Assembly (NCBI GenBank): GCA_927435965.1
Contig: CAKMKB010000068.1
Coordinates: 1-12,886 of the forward strand
Reading direction: 5' to 3'
DNA length: 12,886 bases
DNA from: 38-11 sp927435965
GTDB taxonomy: Bacteria > Bacillota > Clostridia > Tissierellales > Dethiosulfatibacteraceae
In this document: positions 1 through 5,742 of the stretch, one piece after another
Position numbering within the stretch: position 1 is the stretch's first letter
How the letters are laid out: every line of letters begins with the position of its first letter
Program-made: the position numbers and the translations under genes
The notes under the pieces: model-generated
The model's input: only the letters and a program-made list of their open reading frames with translations
Database searches by the model: none
What the model was told of the DNA's origin: nothing

Positions 1-314
1 TGACAAAAGCTACTGGAGATGAGCCGTTCATAACACTTGGATCGGAAGAAAGCGCTCCACCCAATAAAGAAGAGATTGTTTATAAAGACGATGCGGGTGC
101 CATTTGCAGGTGCTGGAATTGGCGAGAATCTGTCAGGACTATGTTGACTGAAAAGACAACTAACGCTTTCTTATGTATTGAGTTGATAGATGTTAACAGA
201 ATCAATGATCTCAAAAAAGCATTGGGTGAGCTAGCAAAACTTGCAGAAGAAAACCTAGGTGGCACCTATCAGATTTCAATTCTTGATACTGTTAACAGGG
301 AAATATTGCTGTAA
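1..314 (+). CDS. B3/B4 domain protein (PheRS beta-like), 3' end only
   Basis: This is the C-terminal 103 residues of a protein whose start lies before the window; the open frame runs from base 3 to the TAA at 312-314. The segment KDDAGAICRCWNWRE, followed by RTMLTEKTTNAF and a beta strand LCIELID, is typical of the B3/B4 domain. That domain occurs in the beta subunit of phenylalanyl-tRNA synthetase and in free-standing proteins (COG3382 type). A stand-alone protein is more likely here because the chain ends soon after the domain with no synthetase core. Stand-alone members are thought to bind or edit mischarged aminoacyl-tRNA, but their role is poorly defined. The final stretch alternates a helix (INDLKKALGELAKLAEE) with a strand (TYQISILD), as in the family. 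The next gene has its own promoter 20 bases after this stop, so it is probably a separate unit. Confidence 0.8.
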   Translation, partial: TKATGDEPFITLGSEESAPPNKEEIVYKDDAGAICRCWNWRESVRTMLTEKTTNAFLCIELIDVNRINDLKKALGELAKLAEENLGGTYQISILDTVNREILL

Positions 315-333
315 TCAGTAACATTTTTTGTTC

Positions 334-362
334 TTGAAAAGAAATAAATAATAAATTATAAT
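334..362 (+). promoter_or_regulatory. Sigma-A-type promoter for the sensor operon or a short leader RNA
   Basis: TTGAAA at 334-339 and a perfect TATAAT at 357-362 are separated by the ideal 17 bases. Transcription would start near 368-370, about 185 bases before the first sensor gene. Because a terminator lies at 428-459, the transcript would either stop as an RNA of about 90 bases or read through into the operon. Confidence 0.65.
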
Positions 363-370
363 GAAAGTAT

Positions 371-386
371 ATTCAAGGGGTTGAAT
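371..386 (+). promoter_or_regulatory. Small leader hairpin with GGGG loop
   Basis: ATTCAA (371-376) pairs perfectly with TTGAAT (381-386) around a GGGG loop at the very 5' end of the predicted transcript. The stem would hide the ribosome site (AAGGGG, 375-380) and the first bases of the start codon of the possible leader peptide. Bases 376-382 could instead pair with 429-435, the 5' arm of the terminator, so the two structures exclude each other. Confidence 0.35.
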
Positions 387-429
387 GAACTGGGGATATA
401 CAAATTTAAATAAGCATCGATACATATGA
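385..429 (+). CDS. Possible 14-codon leader peptide
   Basis: An ATG at 385, four bases after AAGGGG, opens a frame for MNWGYTNLNKHRYI, ending with TGA at 427-429. The stop codon overlaps the first bases of the terminator stem (428-434). A ribosome finishing this frame would therefore cover the 5' arm and favour read-through. That arrangement is classic for translation-controlled attenuation. Against it, the peptide has no run of one amino acid, and a frame this short can occur by chance. Confidence 0.25.
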   Translation: MNWGYTNLNKHRYI

Positions 430-459
430 ACCCTTCTTAGTTTTTAGAGGGTTCTTTTT
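428..459 (+). terminator. Intrinsic terminator in the leader
   Basis: GAACCCT (428-434) pairs with AGGGTTC (448-454) and is followed directly by TTTTT (455-459). It may end transcription of the B3/B4 gene, or act as an attenuator for the promoter at 334-362. Confidence 0.75.
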
Positions 460-476
460 ATCAACAGGATTCTTAG

Positions 477-514
477 GTATAAGTGGTGTTTGAAACGCCA
501 TCTGAACCTTATAC
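477..514 (+). promoter_or_regulatory. Imperfect stem-loop in the 5' untranslated region
   Basis: GTATAAG (477-483) pairs with CTTATAC (508-514). Inside it TGGTGT (484-489) pairs with ACGCCA (495-500) around TTGAA, leaving a one-sided bulge of seven bases at 501-507. There is no T-run, so it is not a terminator. It could be a protein-binding or RNA-stabilising element between the leader terminator and the first sensor gene. I do not recognise a known riboswitch class. Confidence 0.4.
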
Positions 515-553
515 AAGAACTGTTATTCATCGGATCAACTTGGGAGTGTACTA

Positions 554-3010
554 ATGGTTAAAAAAAACACGTGGATATATGTTGCCATTATGGGTATTCT
601 TAGTCTCATGATAGTGATATGGAGTATTACCACAGCAGAATCTTCAAAGGGTTTGGTTCAATTCAAAAATGATGTTCCCGCCTATAAAAATCTGATTCCC
701 GTTGAAGAAGACCACATCCATATTGCTTATGATCTTCAGGCAATTCCATTTTTAAAGGCTGGCGTTGCAAAAGAACATCGGACGGACTTTGTTGGCACAA
801 TTATTATTGCTGTTGACAGAGATCAAGTCGAAGACAGCATCGAGGGATGGAACTGCTTGCGAAATGTAGGCTACAAAGTCTATTTTGGTTACAGGGGAAA
901 GCTCAGCCACATTGATTTTGGATACACTATTCTTGCTATATCCTCTGGCCTGGGCTTCCAATACAATCGTTTTGACAATACAATTCACTTACTTAGGACA
1001 CTTCAATCAAATGGGCATTTGTCATCGAGTAATTTGTCCGAGGCTCCCATAGCTATCTTATTCGACTACCAAGCTGCACAAATGATTAAGGAGGGAAGAA
1101 ATCTAGAGATTGTTGTGCCCGTTGAAGGCACTCTATCATTTCCGATTGGGTTAATGAGTACCGATAGCGTGAAATTGCCGGAAATAAAACCTTCGGATTT
1201 GATTGCTGCCGGTTTTCGACTATCTGATGGAGAGTCTGATGCTTCAATCTATCCTAGTTCAGATAATTATTCTCCTGTACAAAATGCTGTTCTTACCAAT
1301 GAATCCGGAACAGCATTAGTTAGATCTATTGCTTTATTCAGAAGGCAGGTACTGGGGGAGCGACGTTTTTCTCCTGCAAACGGATTGGAGAATTTATTGT
1401 TGTATTTGGCGTTCATTGTCATTATTGTTCTTTGGAGCGGACTGCTGTTTATTCGTATTTCGGACAAAGCACTGCAAAAGCACCTATTGTCTATTAGTAT
1501 TCTATTGTTGATGTGGATGTTTGTTCGTATTGTCAGGTTGGTTCTGCCCTCTGGCATTGTTGATCGTGTCTTCTGGTACTTGTATTATATTCCTCTAATC
1601 TTTTTACCAACTGTATTATTCTGGATAGGGCAAATCATAACTCAAAATTATGAAAAGCAATCTCAGAGGTTGCTGAAAAAGACAATATTTGCAGTTTCAT
1701 TGCTGTTGACAGTTTTGGTCTTGACTAATGACATGCACCAATGGGCTTTTGATTTTTATAAAGGTATGGAAGGGAACAACTACGACTTGTATTATAGGAA
1801 TAGCTGGGTATATTATATTGTTTTTAGCTGGTCCCTGTTGTTGATCTTTTCTTTTATCATTGTTGCGGTACGATACAAGTCTGACTCAACTGCAAAACGA
1901 GCGGGACCTTTGGTGATTATCGTGTTCTTATCTGTTATTTATTTTGGTGGTTATGCTTATGGTTTAAGAATTTTCAGAGAGTCTGAGTTCAGTATCGTAT
2001 ATGGCTTGATGTCACTACTTTTTCTAGAGGCATGTTTTCAAAGCAGACTGATTCCAAACAATATCAAATTGGGAAAACTTCTAAGCAAAGCACCTATTGA
2101 CCTTCATATAATCTCAGATAGCCTACACGTTGAGTACAAAACAGATACGTCAGCTGAACTTTCTTCCAAGATTATAGACTATTTAGAACACACACCATTA
2201 ACTACAGACATTCCTACAGGAATCAACATGCCCGACAATGACAGCCTTCTGTATAGTGTTTACAGGATAAACGGTGGTTATTCCGTCTTTGCACAGCATC
2301 TTGAATCGGTTATAAGGTTGCGTGTGGCTTTGACAGAACAAAACCAAAAAATCCAAGTTCAAAATAGTATTTTATCCAAAACACATAGTATAAGAAGTGA
2401 GATTGCCAGGCTGAAAATGCAACAGGAATTGTATGGCCGTATTGATGATGTCTTGAAGGATCGTGTCAATAAAATAAATATCATTCTGTCTGTGTTAACC
2501 TCCAGTCAAACGGATCATCAACAAGACACACTGCAAAAACAGCTTGCCATCATTAAAATATTGGTGAACTATTGTAAGCGACGGGGGAATCTGGCCTTGC
2601 TTGAAGCCAGTGATGAGTATTGCCAAACCGCTTCTCTAGCCTTATGGTTTCAGGAATCTATATGGGAGGCTAATGCTAATGGTGTTGAAGGATTTGTGAC
2701 TGAGTCTGTAAATATTGAAATTTCAAGTAGCTTAGCTGCTCTATTATATGATTGCTTTCAGCAAATTCTTGAAGATTCGATGCGGTATTCCAATGTTATC
2801 CTTATGGTTAATCTATCTGCCAGAGAGGATAATTTGATGATTCGTATCATTGTAGAAGCCCAATCAACTATCGAGTTGTCTAATCACCTCTTAGATGGCG
2901 AGATCTTCAATAGATTAAATCTAATTGATGGCACCTGTAATGCCTACAAACAAGAAAATGGTCTGATTATTGAAATCTCAGCACCGGTTGGAGGTTTTCA
3001 TCATGATTGA
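554..3010 (+). CDS. Membrane sensor with solute-binding-like and 7TM domains and a degenerate kinase core
   Basis: 818 residues; ATG is preceded by GGGAG seven bases upstream. A membrane segment at about 8-28 is followed by an extracellular part of about 250 residues. Phrases there such as IAYDL, AILFDYQAAQMI and LEIVVPVEGTLSF resemble type 2 periplasmic binding proteins. Seven hydrophobic segments follow between about 280 and 495, with LTNDMHQ at the fifth, as in histidine-kinase N-terminal 7TM regions. Next come a weak PAS-like stretch (about 505-595) and a coiled coil (about 598-628). The end resembles a histidine kinase but lacks its key residues. Compared with the next gene, the phosphoacceptor His is Asp631, the N-box Asn is Asp741, the N-box His is Tyr745, and no DxG or GxG loops remain. 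I infer a pseudokinase sensor that signals through the next protein. The PBP assignment rests on motif resemblance. Confidence 0.8.
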   Translation: MVKKNTWIYVAIMGILSLMIVIWSITTAESSKGLVQFKNDVPAYKNLIPVEEDHIHIAYDLQAIPFLKAGVAKEHRTDFVGTIIIAVDRDQVEDSIEGWNCLRNVGYKVYFGYRGKLSHIDFGYTILAISSGLGFQYNRFDNTIHLLRTLQSNGHLSSSNLSEAPIAILFDYQAAQMIKEGRNLEIVVPVEGTLSFPIGLMSTDSVKLPEIKPSDLIAAGFRLSDGESDASIYPSSDNYSPVQNAVLTNESGTALVRSIALFRRQVLGERRFSPANGLENLLLYLAFIVIIVLWSGLLFIRISDKALQKHLLSISILLLMWMFVRIVRLVLPSGIVDRVFWYLYYIPLIFLPTVLFWIGQIITQNYEKQSQRLLKKTIFAVSLLLTVLVLTNDMHQWAFDFYKGMEGNNYDLYYRNSWVYYIVFSWSLLLIFSFIIVAVRYKSDSTAKRAGPLVIIVFLSVIYFGGYAYGLRIFRESEFSIVYGLMSLLFLEACFQSRLIPNNIKLGKLLSKAPIDLHIISDSLHVEYKTDTSAELSSKIIDYLEHTPLTTDIPTGINMPDNDSLLYSVYRINGGYSVFAQHLESVIRLRVALTEQNQKIQVQNSILSKTHSIRSEIARLKMQQELYGRIDDVLKDRVNKINIILSVLTSSQTDHQQDTLQKQLAIIKILVNYCKRRGNLALLEASDEYCQTASLALWFQESIWEANANGVEGFVTESVNIEISSSLAALLYDCFQQILEDSMRYSNVILMVNLSAREDNLMIRIIVEAQSTIELSNHLLDGEIFNRLNLIDGTCNAYKQENGLIIEISAPVGGFHHD
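2990..2994 (+). promoter_or_regulatory. Shine-Dalgarno GGAGG fixing the second sensor start
   Basis: GGAGG lies eight bases before the ATG at 3003 and inside the last codons of the upstream gene. It supports ATG 3003 over the in-frame ATG at 2970, which has no comparable site. Confidence 0.8.
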
Positions 3011-4427
3011 GTTGTATGGACTTGCACCTAATATACTAATCGTTTTTTCATCATTGCTTGTAATTGCCATCATTTTGCAGACTATGCGCCTATTCATGCT
3101 GATGACACATCATGAGCACAGAATATCAAAACTGGTTATCATGTATGAAATGTTAATGCTTGCGCATTTTATGCTGGCAACGTCACTTGTTGCAATCACT
3201 CTGATGCAACGCAGTATTGTTGCAGACTACTTATATGGCTATCGATATGGGGATGTTGTCATTATCTTGTTCGGTGCTTGGATTTTCATAAGAGATAAAA
3301 GGCCTGAATCCTTGATTTGTTCCCTGTTTTTAATACTGACGCTGCCAGGCTGGTCATTTAACTATGGCCAGATCATATTTCTAGTCGTCAATCTATATCT
3401 TATTCTCAGAACCTTTATTCTAACAAATCTGGAATGGCAAAAAATCAAGGAGAATATTACTAGATTGTCTATTAAAGAGACCGTTGATTTGCTACCGGGA
3501 GGGATATTGTACGCCAATAGAAAGGGTGAGTTATTGATTGTTAATCCAACAATGAGTCGACTTCTGACCGCTTTGAATATTGAAACAGTCATCAATACAT
3601 TATCCTTGTGGGAAAACTTGATGGGTATCCAGGATAGCTATAACGTGTCTGTTCAGGCCTTAGACGATAAATTACTGGTTAGAATTAGAAATGCGGGCTC
3701 ATGGCTTTTCTCAAAAAATAAGATTACTGTTGGAAGTCGAGAATACGTTCAATTGCTAGCTGTTGATATTACTGATGAGGATGTTCTTAATAGGGAGCTG
3801 GAAGAAAGCAACAACGCATTGGAGGCGTTGGGAGAGGAGATTTCATTGTCCATGAACGGCATTGATCAGTTGGAGAAGGAGAGGGAGGTGCTACGAATAA
3901 AAACCAGGGTTCATGATATTCTTGCCCAACGACTTTCCATCTTGAGCCGCTTACTAGAAAGTGATATGGAACCTGAGAGTAAGATTAAGAATCTAAAGCC
4001 ACTGTTGACTGATTTGACAGGTGTCTTGACAGGAAGCATTGACATGGACTCTCAAGGTTTATTATCTTCGTTGATTCAATCTTTTAAATTGATAGGAACA
4101 GAAATCCATATAAGGGGATCATTACCAGAAAATGAAAAGGTTGCTCAAGTTTTTACCGAGACCATTCGAGAATGCTCCACAAATGCTGTACGTCATGCAA
4201 ATGCCAATAATGTCTTTGTTGATTTAGGGGAAGATATAGAAAAATACACACTATTGGTGCAAAATGATGGCGCACCGCCTGTTTTTCCAATTGTCACTGG
4301 AGGAGGCATTGAAGGCATGCGAAATCAAGTAAATGAAGTTTTAGGGAAATTCTCAATCGAGTCTGACCCTGCGTTCCATATTCGTGTAAGTATTCCAAAG
4401 AATAGAGAGGGTGGTTTTGATGATTAA
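3003..4427 (+). CDS. Membrane sensor histidine kinase, HisKA_3 (NarX/DesK) type, with PAS domain
   Basis: 474 residues from ATG 3003. The first 140 residues hold about five hydrophobic segments with very short loops, so there is little outside the membrane to bind a ligand. A PAS-like domain covers about 158-262 (ETVDLLPGGILYANRKGE to AVDITDED), and a coiled coil about 262-300. The dimerisation helix carries HDILAQRL, with phosphoacceptor His304 in the usual HDxxxQxL setting. The ATP-binding domain has an N box (Glu390, Asn394, His398), a G1 loop NDG (Asp422) and a glycine loop GGGIEGM (433-439). It should autophosphorylate and pass the phosphate to the response regulator encoded next. It overlaps the upstream gene and the downstream gene by eight bases each, which points to translational coupling. 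The likely input is the partner sensor upstream, since this protein lacks a visible extracellular domain. Confidence 0.88.
   Translation: MIELYGLAPNILIVFSSLLVIAIILQTMRLFMLMTHHEHRISKLVIMYEMLMLAHFMLATSLVAITLMQRSIVADYLYGYRYGDVVIILFGAWIFIRDKRPESLICSLFLILTLPGWSFNYGQIIFLVVNLYLILRTFILTNLEWQKIKENITRLSIKETVDLLPGGILYANRKGELLIVNPTMSRLLTALNIETVINTLSLWENLMGIQDSYNVSVQALDDKLLVRIRNAGSWLFSKNKITVGSREYVQLLAVDITDEDVLNRELEESNNALEALGEEISLSMNGIDQLEKEREVLRIKTRVHDILAQRLSILSRLLESDMEPESKIKNLKPLLTDLTGVLTGSIDMDSQGLLSSLIQSFKLIGTEIHIRGSLPENEKVAQVFTETIRECSTNAVRHANANNVFVDLGEDIEKYTLLVQNDGAPPVFPIVTGGGIEGMRNQVNEVLGKFSIESDPAFHIRVSIPKNREGGFDD
4404..4410 (+). promoter_or_regulatory. Shine-Dalgarno for the response regulator
   Basis: AGAGAGG ends nine bases before ATG 4420. 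It lies directly against the alternative GTG at 4411, too close for that start to be used. It sits in the C-terminal codons of the kinase gene. Confidence 0.65.
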
Positions 4428-5034
4428 AATACTTATCGTTGAAGATCAAGTTATTATGCGGGATTCTCTTGCCAACTTAATCAATGGTCAAGAGGATATG
4501 CGGGTGGTAGGCAGTATTGGCAACGCCTCAGAAGCTCTTGAAGTATTTAAGATGACTGTTCCTGATTTGGTTTTGATGGATGTTTGCACAGATAACAATG
4601 AGAATGGTATTTCTGCTGCAGCGGATATTCGTTGCAAGTATCCGGCAACAAAGATTATTATTATGACAGGTATGCCGGAAATAACCTACCTGGAAAGCTC
4701 GAAAAAAGCAGGTGCAGACAGTTTCTTGTATAAGAATATTAAAAGCGAAGCATTTCTGGCTACTATCAGGAGCACAATGGATGGATATGGCACCTTTCCA
4801 AGGGAAGCTCCCTCTGTCTTGCCTGGAAGTCTCACATTTACAGAAACGGAAATTGCTATTTTGCGTCTTGTCTGTGAAACCAAAAGTCGTAAAGAAATCG
4901 CTCAGGAGCTGGCCATGTCAGAGGGATCAGTCAAAGCTGTCATTACAGATATACTGAACAAAACCGGATATGACAGCATTCTGAGATTTGCTGTGTATGC
5001 TGTATCTAAAGGATTTATCAAACCAAATTTATAA
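4420..5034 (+). CDS. NarL/FixJ-family response regulator
   Basis: 204 residues from ATG 4420. The receiver domain (about 1-120) shows the acidic pair Glu8-Asp9, phosphoacceptor Asp54 in VLMDV, the switch Thr83 in IIMTG and Lys105 in LYK. All are in place, so it should be phosphorylatable. A LuxR-type helix-turn-helix fills about 133-198, with LTFTETEIAILRL, SRKEIAQELAMSEGSVK and the final helix region LNKTGYDS. It should be a DNA-binding transcription regulator that is phosphorylated by the kinase encoded just upstream, with which it overlaps by eight bases. Regulators of this family commonly control their own operon and neighbouring genes. The targets here cannot be read from sequence; the leader region at 334-514 and the region before 5212 are reasonable candidates. 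A terminator 29 bases downstream closes the operon. Confidence 0.92.
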   Translation: MIKILIVEDQVIMRDSLANLINGQEDMRVVGSIGNASEALEVFKMTVPDLVLMDVCTDNNENGISAAADIRCKYPATKIIIMTGMPEITYLESSKKAGADSFLYKNIKSEAFLATIRSTMDGYGTFPREAPSVLPGSLTFTETEIAILRLVCETKSRKEIAQELAMSEGSVKAVITDILNKTGYDSILRFAVYAVSKGFIKPNL

Positions 5035-5062
5035 ATAATATAGCGATTCCATTACCCTCAGT

Positions 5063-5089
5063 AGGCATAATCACTATGCCTTTTTTTTT
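5063..5089 (+). terminator. Intrinsic terminator of the sensor operon
   Basis: AGGCATA (5063-5069) pairs with TATGCCT (5075-5081) around ATCAC, and the stem runs into nine Ts (5081-5089). This is a strong intrinsic terminator. Confidence 0.9.
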
Positions 5090-5103
5090 GCGCAGAAAAT
5101 TTG

Positions 5104-5113
5104 GACATATGTC
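5104..5113 (+). promoter_or_regulatory. Perfect 10-base palindrome, possible operator
   Basis: GACATATGTC is a perfect inverted repeat between the sensor operon terminator and the possible promoter of the next gene. Dimeric LuxR-type regulators bind inverted repeats, so it is a candidate site. A single short palindrome in AT-rich DNA is weak evidence. Confidence 0.2.
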
Positions 5114-5140
5114 TACAGTATTAGATTAAATTTAGGACAC

Positions 5141-5168
5141 TTGGTATGGAATGTTTTAGTAATAAAAT
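5141..5168 (+). promoter_or_regulatory. Possible promoter for the small gene and SLH gene
   Basis: TTGGTA (5141-5146) and TAAAAT (5163-5168) are 16 bases apart. Both depart from consensus. Some promoter is expected here because a strong terminator separates this unit from the upstream operon. Confidence 0.35.
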
Positions 5169-5211
5169 GCTAGTCTTTTTGTAGTGAATATATTATGCGA
5201 GGAGGGTTTGT

Positions 5212-5700
5212 ATGGAGATTGTCTTATCAAAACTCCCGAGGACTATTGAAGAATTCAAGTCAATGCCGGAATTGGATTTTACATCTCCATTTCATGTTGC
5301 GGTTCTCTTCATTGTAGCAATTTGTATTTATCCTGAAAATAACAATGAATGCTTTCGTATGATTGATATCTTAAGAGGACCTCAAAAAATAACTGCTATG
5401 GAAAGACAATACATTCATAACCGAATGATGGGCAAATCAGTCTATATCGGAAAATCATATTTTGTAGGTTCGACACCAGATAATGACTATTCGCCTGCAC
5501 TGCCTCATAGGGTGATTGTTGAAGGGAATTGGGATACTTACGTAGAATCAGGTTATGCAAAACTATATGTCAAGACTGGAGGTGCAGTCCATTCACGTCC
5601 GATTAAGCTAAGAAAAAAAGGAGATGATTGGTTTTTGTGGGAGTATACGGAGTTATTAGCTGATATTTATAAACCAACGTCTACTGATCCATGGTTGTAA
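5212..5700 (+). CDS. Small cytoplasmic protein resembling the DUF6935 family
   Basis: 162 residues; ATG follows AGGAGGG by five bases. There is no signal peptide. The only hydrophobic run (about 27-40, VAVLFIVAICIYP) looks like a buried helix. The pattern LPRTIEEFKSMPELDF, then CIYPENNNECFRMIDILRGPQ, then a strand-rich, aromatic C-terminal half ending in KLRKKGDDWFLWEY and DPWL, matches my memory of small clostridial proteins annotated as DUF6935. The function of that family is unknown to me. The C-terminal half would make a small beta sandwich or barrel. The gene sits 42 bases before the giant SLH gene with no terminator between, so the two are probably transcribed together. Family assignment is from pattern memory only; that it is a real gene is much more certain. 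Confidence 0.8.
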   Translation: MEIVLSKLPRTIEEFKSMPELDFTSPFHVAVLFIVAICIYPENNNECFRMIDILRGPQKITAMERQYIHNRMMGKSVYIGKSYFVGSTPDNDYSPALPHRVIVEGNWDTYVESGYAKLYVKTGGAVHSRPIKLRKKGDDWFLWEYTELLADIYKPTSTDPWL

Positions 5701-5726
5701 TTACAATTATTATATTAAATCTATTT

Positions 5727-5735
5727 AAGGAGGAG
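5727..5735 (+). promoter_or_regulatory. Strong Shine-Dalgarno that fixes a GTG start
   Basis: AAGGAGGAG lies seven bases before GTG 5743. It selects that codon over later ATGs, and the resulting N-terminus (MVIKKQ plus a hydrophobic stretch) is a proper signal peptide. Confidence 0.85.
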
Positions 5736-5742
5736 TAAAACA

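Noticed and set aside
2384..2386. His611 of the first sensor (KTHSIRSE) as its phosphoacceptor
   Set aside because: It is not followed by the Asp/Glu and Gln pattern of HisKA_3 helices and lies about 20 residues before the aligned position. It cannot be fully excluded.
2970..3002. Upstream in-frame ATG at 2970 as the start of the second sensor
   Set aside because: It has no good ribosome site and lies deep in the previous gene; ATG 3003 has GGAGG at the right distance.
4411..4419. GTG 4411 as the response regulator start
   Set aside because: The Shine-Dalgarno sequence abuts it, and receiver domains normally begin close to the IKILIVED strand, as from ATG 4420.
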